A stretch of 64,000 nucleotides of DNA from Novosphingobium sp. Rr 2-17 (lineage in GTDB: Bacteria; Pseudomonadota; Alphaproteobacteria; Sphingomonadales; Sphingomonadaceae), in assembly GCF_000272475.1 (NCBI RefSeq), contig NZ_AKFJ01000012.1, forward strand, positions 62,001 to 126,000, written 5' to 3'. The first letter of the stretch is position 1; the number at the start of each line of letters is the position of its first letter. This document shows, one piece after another, positions 8,406 to 17,760 of the stretch. Both the position numbers and the translations under genes were made by a program. The notes under the pieces were generated by a model. The model made no database searches. It was given only the letters and a program-made list of their open reading frames with translations, and was not told the DNA's origin.

Positions 8406-9614
8406 TTGCACATCTATCCTGACGCATCGGTTGTAGCTGGCGCCCTGGCGCCTGACGAACCGGTTATCCTCGACCGTCCGCACGCTGCGGCACGGGCTGC
8501 TCGTTTCTTCTCCACGAAGTTTCCGGGCAAATCGCTCTATGCGGTCAAGGCCAACCCTTCGCCCGATCTGATCCGTATCCTGTTCGACAACGGGATCACC
8601 CACTACGACGTCGCGTCGATCGCTGAAGTGCGCATGGTGCGCGCCACGCTGCCGACCGCGACCTTGTGCTTCATGCACCCGGTGAAGACCGCCAGCGCGA
8701 TCCGCGAGGCTTACTTCGAGCACGGCGTTCGCACCTTCAGCCTCGATTCGATCGAGGAAGTCGAGAAGATCGTCGAGGCGACCGTTGACGCCGAAGGCAA
8801 CCGTGCGCGCGACCTTCGCTTGTGCGTGCGTCTGCGCGTGTCGTCCGAGTATTCGGAACTGAGCCTCGCCAGCAAGTTCGGTATCGACCTGGCAGACGCC
8901 GGTGAACTACTGCAGGCCACGCGCCAGGTGGCCGATTGGCTGGGCGTGTGCTTCCACGTCGGCTCGCAAGCGATGACGCCATTTGCTTATGTCCAGGCGT
9001 TGGAGCGCGTGCGCGCCGCGATCGCCCATGCAGGCGTCGTCATCGACATGATCGACGTCGGCGGGGGCTTCCCCTCGTCGTACCCCGGCATGGAGCCGCC
9101 GCCGCTGGAAGATTACTTCACGATCATCCACCGCCACTTCGAAGCCCTGCCGATCGCTTACAACGCCGAGCTGTGGTGCGAGCCCGGTCGTGCGCTGTCG
9201 GCCGAGTACAACTCGCTGATCGTCAAGGTCGAGAAGCGCCGCGGCGACGAGCTGTACATCAACGATGGCGCTTACGGTGCACTCTACGATGCCGCCCATG
9301 TCGCCTGGCGCTTCCCGGTGAAGTGCCTGCCCAAAGGTACGGAGCGTTCCAGCGACATGCAGGAATTCTCGTTCTACGGCCCGACCTGCGATGATGCGGA
9401 CTTCATGGAAGGCCCGTTCCTGCTGCCCGCAGACATCAAGGCAGGCGACTGGATCGAAGTCGGCATGCTGGGCGCCTACGGTGCGGCGATGAAGACCGCG
9501 TTCAACGGCTTTGGCAGCGCCGAGGCCGTCACGGTCGAGGACGAGCCGATGGCCAGCCTCTACACCGGCCGCAAAGACCCGCGCGTCTCGGACAACGTCG
9601 TCTCACTGCGTTGA
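8406..9614 (+). CDS. Ornithine decarboxylase-type PLP decarboxylase (Orn/DAP/Arg group IV)
   Basis: Makes putrescine from ornithine and so feeds the two enzymes encoded just upstream. The 402-residue protein has the group IV layout: a PLP-binding barrel with Lys48 in YAVKANP, the glycine loop DVGGGFPSSYPG, EPGRAL, and a C-terminal beta domain with the active-site cysteine in GPTCDDADF. Translation appears to start at TTG 8406 (HIYPDAS), since no ATG lies nearby in frame, and the leader structure ends just before it. Lysine decarboxylase activity cannot be excluded, as some alphaproteobacterial members use both substrates. Confidence 0.92.
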   Translation: MHIYPDASVVAGALAPDEPVILDRPHAAARAARFFSTKFPGKSLYAVKANPSPDLIRILFDNGITHYDVASIAEVRMVRATLPTATLCFMHPVKTASAIREAYFEHGVRTFSLDSIEEVEKIVEATVDAEGNRARDLRLCVRLRVSSEYSELSLASKFGIDLADAGELLQATRQVADWLGVCFHVGSQAMTPFAYVQALERVRAAIAHAGVVIDMIDVGGGFPSSYPGMEPPPLEDYFTIIHRHFEALPIAYNAELWCEPGRALSAEYNSLIVKVEKRRGDELYINDGAYGALYDAAHVAWRFPVKCLPKGTERSSDMQEFSFYGPTCDDADFMEGPFLLPADIKAGDWIEVGMLGAYGAAMKTAFNGFGSAEAVTVEDEPMASLYTGRKDPRVSDNVVSLR

Positions 9615-9631
9615 GGCGTTGAGCCAGTAAC

Positions 9632-9671
9632 AAAAAAGGCCCTCGGAACGCAGGTTCCGGGGGCCTTTTTG
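9632..9671. terminator. Bidirectional Rho-independent terminator
   Basis: A-run (9632-9637), then a long stem closed by CGGAAC (9644-9649) and GTTCCG (9654-9659) around GCAG, continuing AAGGCCCT with GGGGCCTT, then a T-run to 9671. The A-run on one side and T-run on the other let it serve both the ornithine decarboxylase gene and the convergent gene ending at 9708. Confidence 0.93.
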
Positions 9672-9707
9672 TATGGACCGTCTTTGTATCGACCGGCGCG
9701 GCTGGCG

Positions 9708-10394
9708 TTAGTGCGGAAGGCGACCGAACGGCAGAAACTGATGTGCCAGATCTGCCGCCTTCTTGGCGTCGTTGGCCCGCAAGGCCGGCAGCAGGGCCAT
9801 GACCGAGCGCTTCACCAAGGCGTCGAGCGAAGTCGGTGTCGGCGCGGCAGCAGCCATTTCCGCCCATTTTCGGGCAACGGTCAGGTCTTTGGGATCCCGG
9901 CGAATCTGCAACATGGCGGCGATGCCTGGATAGAAAGCGCGGTTGCCGCCCAGCGCGACGGCGCGCGCCAGCGCGGTTTCACCCACCTGGCTGCGCGCGC
10001 CCAGTGCGGTGCGCGCCAGGAAGCCGCCCAACTCGTCCACTGCCCCCAGGTGCCACCCGGCCAGAACGATCTGCGCCTCGGCATCGCGGGGGTTTTGTGC
10101 GACCAGGCGTTCGAATACCGGAAGCGAGGCGCGAACGTCCTTGCCGCTGCCGGTCAGCTTGCCGCGATAGCCGATGGCGACCGCGCGCTGAAGCATCGCC
10201 TCGCGATCGCCCGGATCGGTGGCCAAAATCCTGTCGGCTGCGCCGATCGCTTGTCCCACAAGCGCCAGAGCGCGCGCCTTGTTGGGCGCCTCGAAAGCAG
10301 CGGCAGTCAAAAACTGACGCGGCGTTTCGGCCATCGCGGTGGCCGGAGCGAGGGCGATTACCGCGCTCACGATCGCTATTGCTGTTTGTCGCAC
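9708..10394 (-). CDS. Exported helical-repeat (TPR-like) protein, unknown
   Basis: Starting at the GTG at 10394 the protein is 228 residues with a clear signal peptide (about residues 3-22, ending ATAMA before ETPRQF). AGGTGA lies 4 nt upstream of that GTG, which decides it over the longer ATG form. The mature part is helical and Ala-rich with pairs of helices such as the one around DPGDREAMLQRAVAIGY and NPRDAEAQIVLAGWHLGA, which look like tetratricopeptide repeats. It is probably periplasmic and may bind another protein; the role is unknown. Its transcript ends at the terminator shared with the ornithine decarboxylase gene. Confidence 0.8.
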   Translation of the reverse strand: MRQTAIAIVSAVIALAPATAMAETPRQFLTAAAFEAPNKARALALVGQAIGAADRILATDPGDREAMLQRAVAIGYRGKLTGSGKDVRASLPVFERLVAQNPRDAEAQIVLAGWHLGAVDELGGFLARTALGARSQVGETALARAVALGGNRAFYPGIAAMLQIRRDPKDLTVARKWAEMAAAAPTPTSLDALVKRSVMALLPALRANDAKKAADLAHQFLPFGRLPH

Positions 10395-10520
10395 GTATTC
10401 ACCTCGCGTACTCACCTGCCCAGGATGACCCATGATCGGGGCTCAGACTAGTAATTATATACAAGTGTAGGGACATTTCCCTACTTCCACGATTTTAACC
10501 CTCCAACGCTTACGAGGTTG

Positions 10521-12017
10521 ATGGTTTCGTTTTTACGATTGCGGTGGTTGATCGCCGCCATGGTGCTCATGGCTTTCGCGCCGGTGCTGCTGGCGCCGGT
10601 GCCGGGGTTTGTCGACATGCCATCGCACATGGCGCGGCATCACGTGCTGGCGAACATCGGCGGTGTGCCCGCCCTGGCGAGGTGGTACGCGGTCCATCGG
10701 CAATGGATCGGCAACCTGGGCGTCGATCTGCCCTCTGTGCTGCTGACGCCGCTGCTGGGGAGCGAGAAGGCCACGATCTTCGTCGCCGCACTGCTAGCCC
10801 CGCTGATGGTTTGCGGCATCTTTGCCTTGTCGCGCAGCGCGCATGGCCGGGTGAGCGCCAGTGCGTTTCTGGCCCTGCCGCTGGCGATGCACCAGGCGTG
10901 GATGTGGGGGTTCCTCAACTATTGCATGGGCACGGCCCTGGCGCTGCTGGGCGCGGCGTGGCTGTACCGCTTGCCCAAGCCGGGCTGGAGGACAGTGGCG
11001 CTGACCGCTCTGCTGGCGCTGGTGGTGTGGACTGCCCACATGGCGAGTTGGGCGATCCTGCTGATCCTGGCCGCCGGCAACGAACTGGCGCGCTTGCGCA
11101 GCGCAGGCGACGTGTGGCCTGCAGTGCGCCGCAACGGGGCGCTGCTGGCGCCACTGGTGCCGTTGCTGCTGTGGCGCTCGAACGCCAGCCGGCCGGGCGG
11201 GGGGCTGCACTGGGTCGATTTCCTGAACACCAAGATCGTCGTGTTCGCCAGCGTGCTGCGCGGGACCGACAAACCGGTCGACCTGGCGCTGCTGGCGGCG
11301 ATGGCCCTGGCTGCCGTCGTCGCGCTGCTATGGGCCGGCGGGCGTCGGCTGGAGCCGCGTCTGCTGGTCTCCGGCCTCCTGCTCGCCCTGGCCGCACTGG
11401 CCGCGCCTACGACTATCCTCAACGCGTGGGGCACCGATTTGCGCACCGCCCCCATCGCGGTGCTGGTGCTGATCCTGGCGATCACCCCGCCAGCGCGACC
11501 CGAGCGGGAAAAGTGGGTCATTGCTGCCGGCATCGCTTTGTTCGCGGTGCGCGTCGGCACGGTAACCCGCGATTGGGTCAGCCATGGGCGGGTGTTGGAA
11601 GCGCGGCTCGCCATGCTCGATGCCGTGCCGCGCGGGGGCAAGCTGGGGTACTTATGGCAGGCGCCCGCGTGCGGCTTCCCCTGGCGGTTGGTGCCGGACG
11701 AGAAGCTGGGCAGCTATGCCCTCACGCGCAGGGACGCCTTCGTCGATACGCTGTTCATGGTGGACAATGCGCGGCTGATGACGATCAGCGATCCGGGGCT
11801 GGCTGCCAGGTGGGGCGGCGGCGAACAGGATGTCCCGCCGATTTGCCCCGGAAACCGGGTGGATTCCGGACTTTTGGTGCGCAAACTGGCCGCACTTAAG
11901 GCCGATGGCTTCGATGCGATCTGGGTGTCGGGGATACCAAAACCGCAGTTACCCGTGCCTGAGGGCTACGTCGTCGCCCGCCAAGTGGGCAGCGATACGC
12001 TGCTAACCGCGCACTAA
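10521..12017 (+). CDS. Polytopic membrane protein, GT-C glycosyltransferase-like, unknown
   Basis: The 498-residue protein has roughly ten predicted membrane helices in residues 8-370 and a C-terminal soluble domain of about 125 residues. The first outside loop reads GFVDMPSHMARHH, an acidic/His motif in the position where GT-C transferases keep their catalytic aspartate. The tail has two cysteines (QAPACGFPW, PPICPGN). A lipid-linked sugar donor is the usual substrate for such folds, but no specific family is recognised and none is claimed. The ATG at 10521 directly follows an in-frame TTG; either could be used. It is divergent from the exported protein gene. Confidence 0.75.
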   Translation: MVSFLRLRWLIAAMVLMAFAPVLLAPVPGFVDMPSHMARHHVLANIGGVPALARWYAVHRQWIGNLGVDLPSVLLTPLLGSEKATIFVAALLAPLMVCGIFALSRSAHGRVSASAFLALPLAMHQAWMWGFLNYCMGTALALLGAAWLYRLPKPGWRTVALTALLALVVWTAHMASWAILLILAAGNELARLRSAGDVWPAVRRNGALLAPLVPLLLWRSNASRPGGGLHWVDFLNTKIVVFASVLRGTDKPVDLALLAAMALAAVVALLWAGGRRLEPRLLVSGLLLALAALAAPTTILNAWGTDLRTAPIAVLVLILAITPPARPEREKWVIAAGIALFAVRVGTVTRDWVSHGRVLEARLAMLDAVPRGGKLGYLWQAPACGFPWRLVPDEKLGSYALTRRDAFVDTLFMVDNARLMTISDPGLAARWGGGEQDVPPICPGNRVDSGLLVRKLAALKADGFDAIWVSGIPKPQLPVPEGYVVARQVGSDTLLTAH

Positions 12018-12037
12018 CCGCACCTTATCGACAGAAC

Positions 12038-13252
12038 TCAGGCCGCGAGGCGCATTTCCAGGCGATCCCAGATCTCGACCAGCGCCTTGGTCAGGTCGCG
12101 CATCATTTCCTCGGTGTGTGCCGGGCCGGGCGTGAACCGCAAACGCTCGGTCCCACGCGGAACCGTCGGGAAATTGATCGGCTGCACATAGGCGCCGTAC
12201 TCGGCCAGCAGGATGTCGCTGATCTGCTTGGCCCGCACCGGATCGCCCACCATCAGCGGCACGATGTGGGTGACCGAATCCATCACCGGCAGCCCGGCAT
12301 CGCGGAACAACTGCTTCAAAAGCGCGGCGGAAGCCTGCTGTCCCTCACGCTCGGCGCTGGAACTCTTCAAGTGCTTCACCGAGGCGAGCACGCCCGCGAC
12401 CAGCACCGGCGACAGCGAAGTCGTGAAGATGAAGCCGGGCGCGTAGGACCGGATGCAGTCGATGATCTTGGTATCGGTGGCGATGTAGCCGCCCATCACC
12501 CCGAACGCCTTGCCCAGGGTGCCCTCGATGATGTCGATGCGATGCGCCGCATTGTCACGGTCGGAAATGCCGCCGCCACGCGGGCCGTACATGCCCACGG
12601 CATGGACTTCATCGATGTAGGTGAGGGCGTTGTACTTTTCCGCCAGATCGCAGATCGCGTGGATCGGGGCGACGTCGCCGTCCATAGAATAGACCGATTC
12701 GAAGGCGACCAGCTTGGGCAGGTTGGGATCGGTTTCGGCCAGCAATTCCTCAAGATGCTCAAGGTCGTTGTGGCGCCAGACCTTCTTTTCGCAGCCCGAA
12801 TTGCGGATGCCGGCGATCATGCTGGCGTGGTTCAATTCGTCCGAGAAGATCACGCAGCCCGGCAGCAGCTTGGCCAGGGTGGACAGCGTCGCGTCGTTCG
12901 AAACGTAGCCCGAGGTGAACAGCAACGCGCCTTGCTTGCCGTGCAGATCGGCCAGTTCGGCTTCCAGTTCGACGTGGAAGTGGGTGTTGCCGCCGATATT
13001 GCGGGTGCCGCCGGAACCGGCGCCGACATCATGCAGCGCCTCTTCCATGGCTTCGATCACCTTGGGGTGCTGACCCATCGCGAGATAGTCGTTCGAGCAC
13101 CACACGGTGATCGGCTTGGGACCGTTGTGCCCCGCAAAGCACCGGGCATTGGGGTACGCGCCCTTGTTGCGCAGGATGTCGATGAAAACGCGATAGCGGC
13201 CCTCGGAATGGAGACGCTCGATTGCTTGGTCGAAAATGTGTTCGTAATTCAC
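12038..13252 (-). CDS. hemA: 5-aminolevulinate synthase
   Basis: Condenses glycine with succinyl-CoA to 5-aminolevulinate, the first step of heme synthesis by the C4 (Shemin) route, which among bacteria marks Alphaproteobacteria. The 404-residue protein is an alpha-oxoamine synthase. The PLP lysine is Lys248 in [10 protein letters not shown], with [12 protein letters not shown] before it and [11 protein letters not shown] in the substrate pocket. The GTG at 13252 gives the canonical start NYEHIFDQA; the longer ATG form adds 12 residues with no family match. Succinyl-CoA could come from the methylmalonyl-CoA pathway encoded further right, though that is only metabolic context. Confidence 0.97.
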   Translation of the reverse strand: MNYEHIFDQAIERLHSEGRYRVFIDILRNKGAYPNARCFAGHNGPKPITVWCSNDYLAMGQHPKVIEAMEEALHDVGAGSGGTRNIGGNTHFHVELEAELADLHGKQGALLFTSGYVSNDATLSTLAKLLPGCVIFSDELNHASMIAGIRNSGCEKKVWRHNDLEHLEELLAETDPNLPKLVAFESVYSMDGDVAPIHAICDLAEKYNALTYIDEVHAVGMYGPRGGGISDRDNAAHRIDIIEGTLGKAFGVMGGYIATDTKIIDCIRSYAPGFIFTTSLSPVLVAGVLASVKHLKSSSAEREGQQASAALLKQLFRDAGLPVMDSVTHIVPLMVGDPVRAKQISDILLAEYGAYVQPINFPTVPRGTERLRFTPGPAHTEEMMRDLTKALVEIWDRLEMRLAA

Positions 13253-13409
13253 GAAGACCCGATCCTGCCTAGCCCAGTCCCACCGCACCCGTGGCTTCGC
13301 CGCTTACTCGCGACCCACCGCTCCCGTACGGACCTATTTATTAACCTGCCTTGTCCGGCGCCCATTACATGATCGCGGCAAGCAAGGCCAGCCGATTGTC
13401 CTTGGTAGG

Positions 13410-14234
13410 TCAATTCGCCCAAGCACTTGTAAACCCGCTGACCGCAAAAGGAATTGGCGCGGGATCGATGCCAGGGACGATGATCATCTGCGGCGCCTGC
13501 CGGTGCAGCGCATTGATCGTCATCAACCACGATGCCATTTCGCGGCGAAACCGGCTGCTCTCGCGCCTGGTGGTATAGCGCGCGGGCAACCATTCCTCGC
13601 GCCAGGACTCGCTGGTCCGGGCGACGGCTCCGGCGAAAAGGTATTCGTGGCCGTTCGCCATCCGCGCGAAAATCAGGGCGGCGCCTGGTGCCATGCCCCG
13701 CAGTGGGATCATGACGACGCCGGGCGCGACGACTTGCGGGCCCTGGCCTCGCGGGATGCGGATGCTTCGGGCAGGCTCACGCCCCATCGGCAAACCGCCG
13801 TTTCGCAAGGGCATCGACGCTTGGAGCAGCACCATTTCCGCATTGGTCACAGCGTGCTGTACCCGGCGGTGCGCCGCATGGTCGAAGCGATCGAACCCAT
13901 AGTCGTCGGCAAGCGCCGGGGTGGTTCCGGCGTCGATAATGATCGGCTTTCCCCCCGGCACCACAAGTTGAAAGGCCCGGACGACCACCGGGCTGTCACG
14001 CAGACCACCACCTGCGTACAGCAAGTTGCGCATCGCCTCGCCGTTAACCAACGTTTCTACCCGCAGTTCGCGCGGCAGGGGGCCGGGCACTGACCCGGCA
14101 AGCGTTCGTAGCTGGGTGATGGTGATGGGTTTGACCGCCGCATCCCCGGTCCCGGAATCAAGCAGAAGCCAGTAGACGGGGGCACCGATCACGAGCAGTA
14201 ACACGGCCAACCACACGTTCAGTCGACGGGTCAA
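13410..14234 (-). CDS. Membrane-anchored degenerate metallo-beta-lactamase-fold protein (probable pseudoenzyme)
   Basis: The 274-residue protein has an N-terminal membrane anchor (about residues 7-26) and then a region that tracks the MBL fold: VVPGGKPIIIDAG, VVAPGVVMIPLRGMAPGAAL, NGHEYLFAGAVAR and a C-terminal IIVPGIDP. In active relatives these read ...THxHxDHxGG, ...GHTPG, ...GDxAW and ...VPGHD. Here all expected ligands are gone: the THxHxDH stretch is LLQASMPLRNGG, GHTPG is GMAPG, GDVAW is GAVAR and GHD is GID. It starts at a TTG (14234) that overlaps the murI stop, so the two are coupled. A non-catalytic or altered role is inferred. Confidence 0.75.
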   Translation of the reverse strand: MTRRLNVWLAVLLLVIGAPVYWLLLDSGTGDAAVKPITITQLRTLAGSVPGPLPRELRVETLVNGEAMRNLLYAGGGLRDSPVVVRAFQLVVPGGKPIIIDAGTTPALADDYGFDRFDHAAHRRVQHAVTNAEMVLLQASMPLRNGGLPMGREPARSIRIPRGQGPQVVAPGVVMIPLRGMAPGAALIFARMANGHEYLFAGAVARTSESWREEWLPARYTTRRESSRFRREMASWLMTINALHRQAPQMIIVPGIDPAPIPFAVSGFTSAWAN

Positions 14235-15088
14235 AACTCGCCGACCTCTCGCAATCCATACCGCGACAGCGCATCGCGCGCTGCTGCCGAAACCATCCCC
14301 TTGCCGGTGAACAAGGCCCGGTCCGCCCGCGTGCGGGAATAGTCCTGCCCCGCCGTGAGCCGCGCGATCTGCTGGGCGATGCCGGGCGCGCCATGCACGA
14401 AGCGCACGCCGGGGCCGAACGCTTGCGCCAGCTCCGCCTCGACCAGCGGAAAATGGGTGCAGGCCAGCACCACAGTGTCGATGCGATCGCCGCCCGGCTG
14501 ATCGCGCAACGCCTTGACGGCCTCGGCGATGACGGCGGGATCGACCGGCTCGCCGCGCATCTTCGCTTCGGCGGCATCGACGAGGCCCGGCGCGCCGTGC
14601 CGCAGCAGCAGCTTGCCGGCGGCAAATTCGTGCTCAAGCCGGTCGACGTACGCCTGGCGGATCGTCGCTTCGGTGCCAAGCAGGCCGATCACGCCGGTTT
14701 GGGTGAGCGCGGCAGCGGGCTTGATCGCAGGGACAGTGCCGACGATCGGCACTTCGAGCACTTCGCGCACCATGCCCAGCGCGATGGTGGAGGCAGTGTT
14801 GCAGGCGATGCAGACCAGGCGCGGGGCGAAGCGTTCGGTCATGCGGCCCAGCAGGCCCGCAACGCGCGCGGCGATCTGCGCCTCGGTTTTGGTGCCATAG
14901 GGGAGGCCGGCGGTATCAGCGGCATAGATCACTGGCGCGTCGGGCAGCAGTTTGCGCAGTTCTTCCAGGACGGTGAGGCCGCCCATGCCCGAATCGAACA
15001 GCACGATCGGCGCATCCGGCGACACCCGTGGAACGGGGGACGGCGCGTCCAGCGTCGCGTCCGGGTTGAGAACTGTTTCAAACGCCAT
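14231..15088 (-). CDS. murI: Glutamate racemase
   Basis: Makes D-glutamate for peptidoglycan by cofactor-independent racemisation. The 285-residue protein has the two catalytic cysteines in IACNTAST and VLACTHFPLV, the N-terminal FDSGMGGLTV and YAADTAGLPYG. The ATG at 15088 gives an extra N-terminal stretch of about 25 residues before the conserved domain, common in this order. The stop overlaps the start of the MBL-fold gene downstream. The opposite-strand plsY gene is divergent, with a 120-bp intergenic region carrying no promoter I can assign with confidence. Confidence 0.96.
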   Translation of the reverse strand: MAFETVLNPDATLDAPSPVPRVSPDAPIVLFDSGMGGLTVLEELRKLLPDAPVIYAADTAGLPYGTKTEAQIAARVAGLLGRMTERFAPRLVCIACNTASTIALGMVREVLEVPIVGTVPAIKPAAALTQTGVIGLLGTEATIRQAYVDRLEHEFAAGKLLLRHGAPGLVDAAEAKMRGEPVDPAVIAEAVKALRDQPGGDRIDTVVLACTHFPLVEAELAQAFGPGVRFVHGAPGIAQQIARLTAGQDYSRTRADRALFTGKGMVSAAARDALSRYGLREVGEF

Positions 15089-15208
15089 GGTTATTTCCTG
15101 AACCTTGCCTTCTGTTAACGGGTACGACGCCGCACACAACGCACAAATACATCCGTAGACGTGCACGTCCTCTTCGCCCGGTCGCGACAAGTCGCTAAGG
15201 CGCATGGC

Positions 15209-15805
15209 ATGAACTGGATTCTTGCTCCTATCGCAGCGACGGCGGTCGGCTACTTGCTCGGCTCGGTGCCCTTCGGCCTCATCCTCACCCGCCTGACCGG
15301 GGCGGGCGATCTGCGTTCGATCGGATCGGGCAACATCGGCGCGACCAACGTCCTGCGCACCGGTCGCAAAGGGTTGGCCGCCGCAACGCTGCTGCTCGAT
15401 TTGCTCAAGGGACTGGCGGCGGTGCTGATCGTGGCGCGGATGTGGCCCGATTATGCCCCGCTGGCGGCGCTGGGCGCGCTGCTGGGGCATTGCTTCCCGG
15501 TGTGGCTGGGGTTCCGGGGCGGCAAGGGCGTGGCGACCGCCGCCGGGGTTTCGTTCGGCCTGGGCTGGCCGATCGGCCTGGCCTATGCCGTCACCTGGAT
15601 CGGCCTGCTGGCGTTGGTGCGGATATCGTCCGTTGCGGGTATGACCGCCGCAATCGTCGCGCCGATCGTGGCGCTGGCGTTGGGCCAGCGTGAGGCGGCG
15701 CTGGTGCTGGCGGTGATTGCCGCGCTGGTGCTGTACTTGCACCGAGAGAATATCGCCCGCCTGCGCGCCGGCACCGAGCCGAAGGTGGGCAGCAGCAAAT
15801 CGTGA
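15209..15805 (+). CDS. plsY: Acyl-phosphate:glycerol-3-phosphate acyltransferase
   Basis: An inner-membrane enzyme that transfers an acyl chain from acyl phosphate to glycerol-3-phosphate, starting phospholipid synthesis. The 198-residue protein has about five helices and the three conserved motifs: GSVPFGLI followed by GSGNIGATN, then GHCFPVWLGFRGGKGVAT. The ATG at 15209 is preceded by AAGG 8 nt upstream. The stop TGA overlaps the dprA GTG start, so plsY and dprA are translationally coupled. Confidence 0.97.
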   Translation: MNWILAPIAATAVGYLLGSVPFGLILTRLTGAGDLRSIGSGNIGATNVLRTGRKGLAAATLLLDLLKGLAAVLIVARMWPDYAPLAALGALLGHCFPVWLGFRGGKGVATAAGVSFGLGWPIGLAYAVTWIGLLALVRISSVAGMTAAIVAPIVALALGQREAALVLAVIAALVLYLHRENIARLRAGTEPKVGSSKS

Positions 15806-16911
15806 CGGAGCGCGAGCCGATTTCCCAGGAGGAGGGCTTTGCGCGCATCCGCCTGCTGCGCTCGCCCAACGTGGGGCCGGTAACCTACCGTCAGCTTCTC
15901 GCCCGCTTCGGCAATGCGCAAGCCGCGCTCGACGCATTGCCCGGCCTCGCGGGCCGTGCCGGAAAGCCTTATGCACCAACGCCCGAACGCCGGGTGCAGG
16001 ACGAGGTCGCCGCCGTGCGCAAGGCCGGCGCGCGCTACCTTTTCCACGATTCGCCGGACTATCCCGCGCTGCTGAACCAGGCCGAGGGCGCGCCGCCGAT
16101 CCTGATGTTCCGGGGCGATGCCGCGCTGCTGTCCCGCCCCAGCGTCGCCCTGGTCGGGGCGCGCAATGCCTCTGCCGCCGCCGTGCGGCTGGCCCGCGAT
16201 TTCGCGCACGATCTGGCGGGGGAGGGCTGGGCAGTGGTGTCCGGCCTGGCGCGCGGGATTGACGGCGCGGCCCATCGCGGCGCGCTCAGCGCCGATGGCG
16301 TGACCGTGGGCGTGATCGCCAGCGGCATCGACATCGCCTATCCGCCCGAGCACGCCGAGTTGCACGAGGAGATCGCCACGCGCGGCGTCCTGCTGGCCGA
16401 GCAGCCACCCGCCACCGAGCCGCTGGCCCGCCACTTCCCCACCCGCAACCGCATCATCGCCGGCCTGTGCGCCGGCACCGTTGTGGTGGAAGCCGCGCCC
16501 AAGTCCGGCTCGCTCATCACCGCGCGGCTGGCGGGCGAGATGGGGCGCGAAGTGATGGCAATCCCCGGCTCGCCGCTCGACGCGCGCTCGCACGGCTGCA
16601 ACCAGTTGATCCGCGATGGCGCGATCCTGGTGCAAAGCGCCGCCGACGTGATCGAACTGCTTACGGGCTTTGCCGGGGTCCCCCGCTCGGCCTTCCGCGA
16701 AACCGCGTTGGATTGGCCGGGCGAGGGCGTGGAAGAGCAACCGGCAGACCCCGCCGACCTCACCGCTTTGCTCACCCACGCGCCGGTCGGCATCGACGAG
16801 TTGATCCGCCAATCGGGTGGCAGCGCGGCTGCGGTGCAATTGGCGCTGCTGGAACTGGAGCTGGGCGGGGAACTGGTGCGCCACGCCGGAGGGCGGGTGA
16901 GCCGGGGGTGA
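15802..16911 (+). CDS. dprA: DNA-processing protein DprA
   Basis: Binds incoming single-stranded DNA during natural transformation and loads RecA. The 369-residue protein has an N-terminal SAM-like region, the central Rossmann domain with LVGARNASA, SGLARGIDGAAHRGAL and PTRNRIIAGL, and a C-terminal winged-helix domain (about residues 300-369). The GTG start overlaps the plsY stop (GTGA). DprA is widespread even in species not known to be competent. The order plsY-dprA-topA is common in Alphaproteobacteria, though here a membrane protein gene lies between dprA and topA. Confidence 0.96.
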   Translation: MTEREPISQEEGFARIRLLRSPNVGPVTYRQLLARFGNAQAALDALPGLAGRAGKPYAPTPERRVQDEVAAVRKAGARYLFHDSPDYPALLNQAEGAPPILMFRGDAALLSRPSVALVGARNASAAAVRLARDFAHDLAGEGWAVVSGLARGIDGAAHRGALSADGVTVGVIASGIDIAYPPEHAELHEEIATRGVLLAEQPPATEPLARHFPTRNRIIAGLCAGTVVVEAAPKSGSLITARLAGEMGREVMAIPGSPLDARSHGCNQLIRDGAILVQSAADVIELLTGFAGVPRSAFRETALDWPGEGVEEQPADPADLTALLTHAPVGIDELIRQSGGSAAAVQLALLELELGGELVRHAGGRVSRG

Positions 16912-17007
16912 CGCTCTGCGGTTAAGTCCCTGCAAGCCGGAAGTCGCCGGGTTGACGCTGGGACGAACGGCCTGCACTCAACCCTATTAGTCATAAAGGG
17001 GCACGTT

Positions 17008-17709
17008 TTGACTGGATACCTCGCAAAGCCTGGCGTTGGCGAATTCGCCAGTGAGGCCGCAGCCGTCATTCGGCGGAACATCGTTCCTGTATTGATTTAT
17101 GGAATATTCGCGGCCGTTGTTGCGTCCGGCTTTGATCTGGCGCTTGGCGAGGGCATCTCGTCTTCCCTAGCCCAAATGCCTTTCACGTTTATCGGCAGCT
17201 ATCTCATTGCCTGGGTTATCATCCGAAATGAAGGTCGTGCGACAGTTTCCCCCTCGGCAAAAGGGTTCCTCGTTTCGTCTGCCGCGGGAATGTTGGTCGG
17301 CATCGGGGGCGTTTTCGGTTTGGTTCTCCTGATCGTCCCTGGGCTGTTGCTGCTCGCCCGTTGGTCTGTAGTCAGCTCTCTCATCATCGGGCGCGGTGTG
17401 CCGGCAATGGACGCGTTTGGCGAAAGCTCCCGGATCACCAAGCCGCATCAATGGCCCATTATCGGGTTATTCGTGCTTCTGCTGTTGGCTTTTTTGCTGT
17501 TCTTGACCGCCATCGGAGTGATCATCGTCATCGGATTGACCGCGCAGTTGGGGAGTTTTTCCGTGACAGAATGGTCTGAGGCACCGGCAATTGTCGTGAT
17601 CGGAAATCTTCTGACCGGCCTGCTCTCCGCAAGTGCGGTGGGGCTGAACGTCGCTATCCTCAACATCGTCCTGGATCATGCCGAAGGTCATGAGGAAATC
17701 TTCGCCTGA
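17008..17709 (+). CDS. Polytopic membrane protein, unknown
   Basis: A 233-residue protein with five to six predicted membrane helices and a central RWSVVSSLIIGRGVPAMDAF segment between helices, a pattern seen in membrane families related to the glycerophosphodiester phosphodiesterase membrane domain or DUF975. It starts at TTG 17008 with AAAGGGG (16995-17001) 6 nt before it. Base composition is less GC-rich than the flanking dprA and topA, suggesting it was inserted into a conserved dprA-topA neighbourhood. Function unknown. Confidence 0.75.
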   Translation: MTGYLAKPGVGEFASEAAAVIRRNIVPVLIYGIFAAVVASGFDLALGEGISSSLAQMPFTFIGSYLIAWVIIRNEGRATVSPSAKGFLVSSAAGMLVGIGGVFGLVLLIVPGLLLLARWSVVSSLIIGRGVPAMDAFGESSRITKPHQWPIIGLFVLLLLAFLLFLTAIGVIIVIGLTAQLGSFSVTEWSEAPAIVVIGNLLTGLLSASAVGLNVAILNIVLDHAEGHEEIFA

Positions 17710-17760
17710 CCCTAAGCTGTGCACACCACGCTTGACGAAGGCCCCAAACGGTTTTCACCC

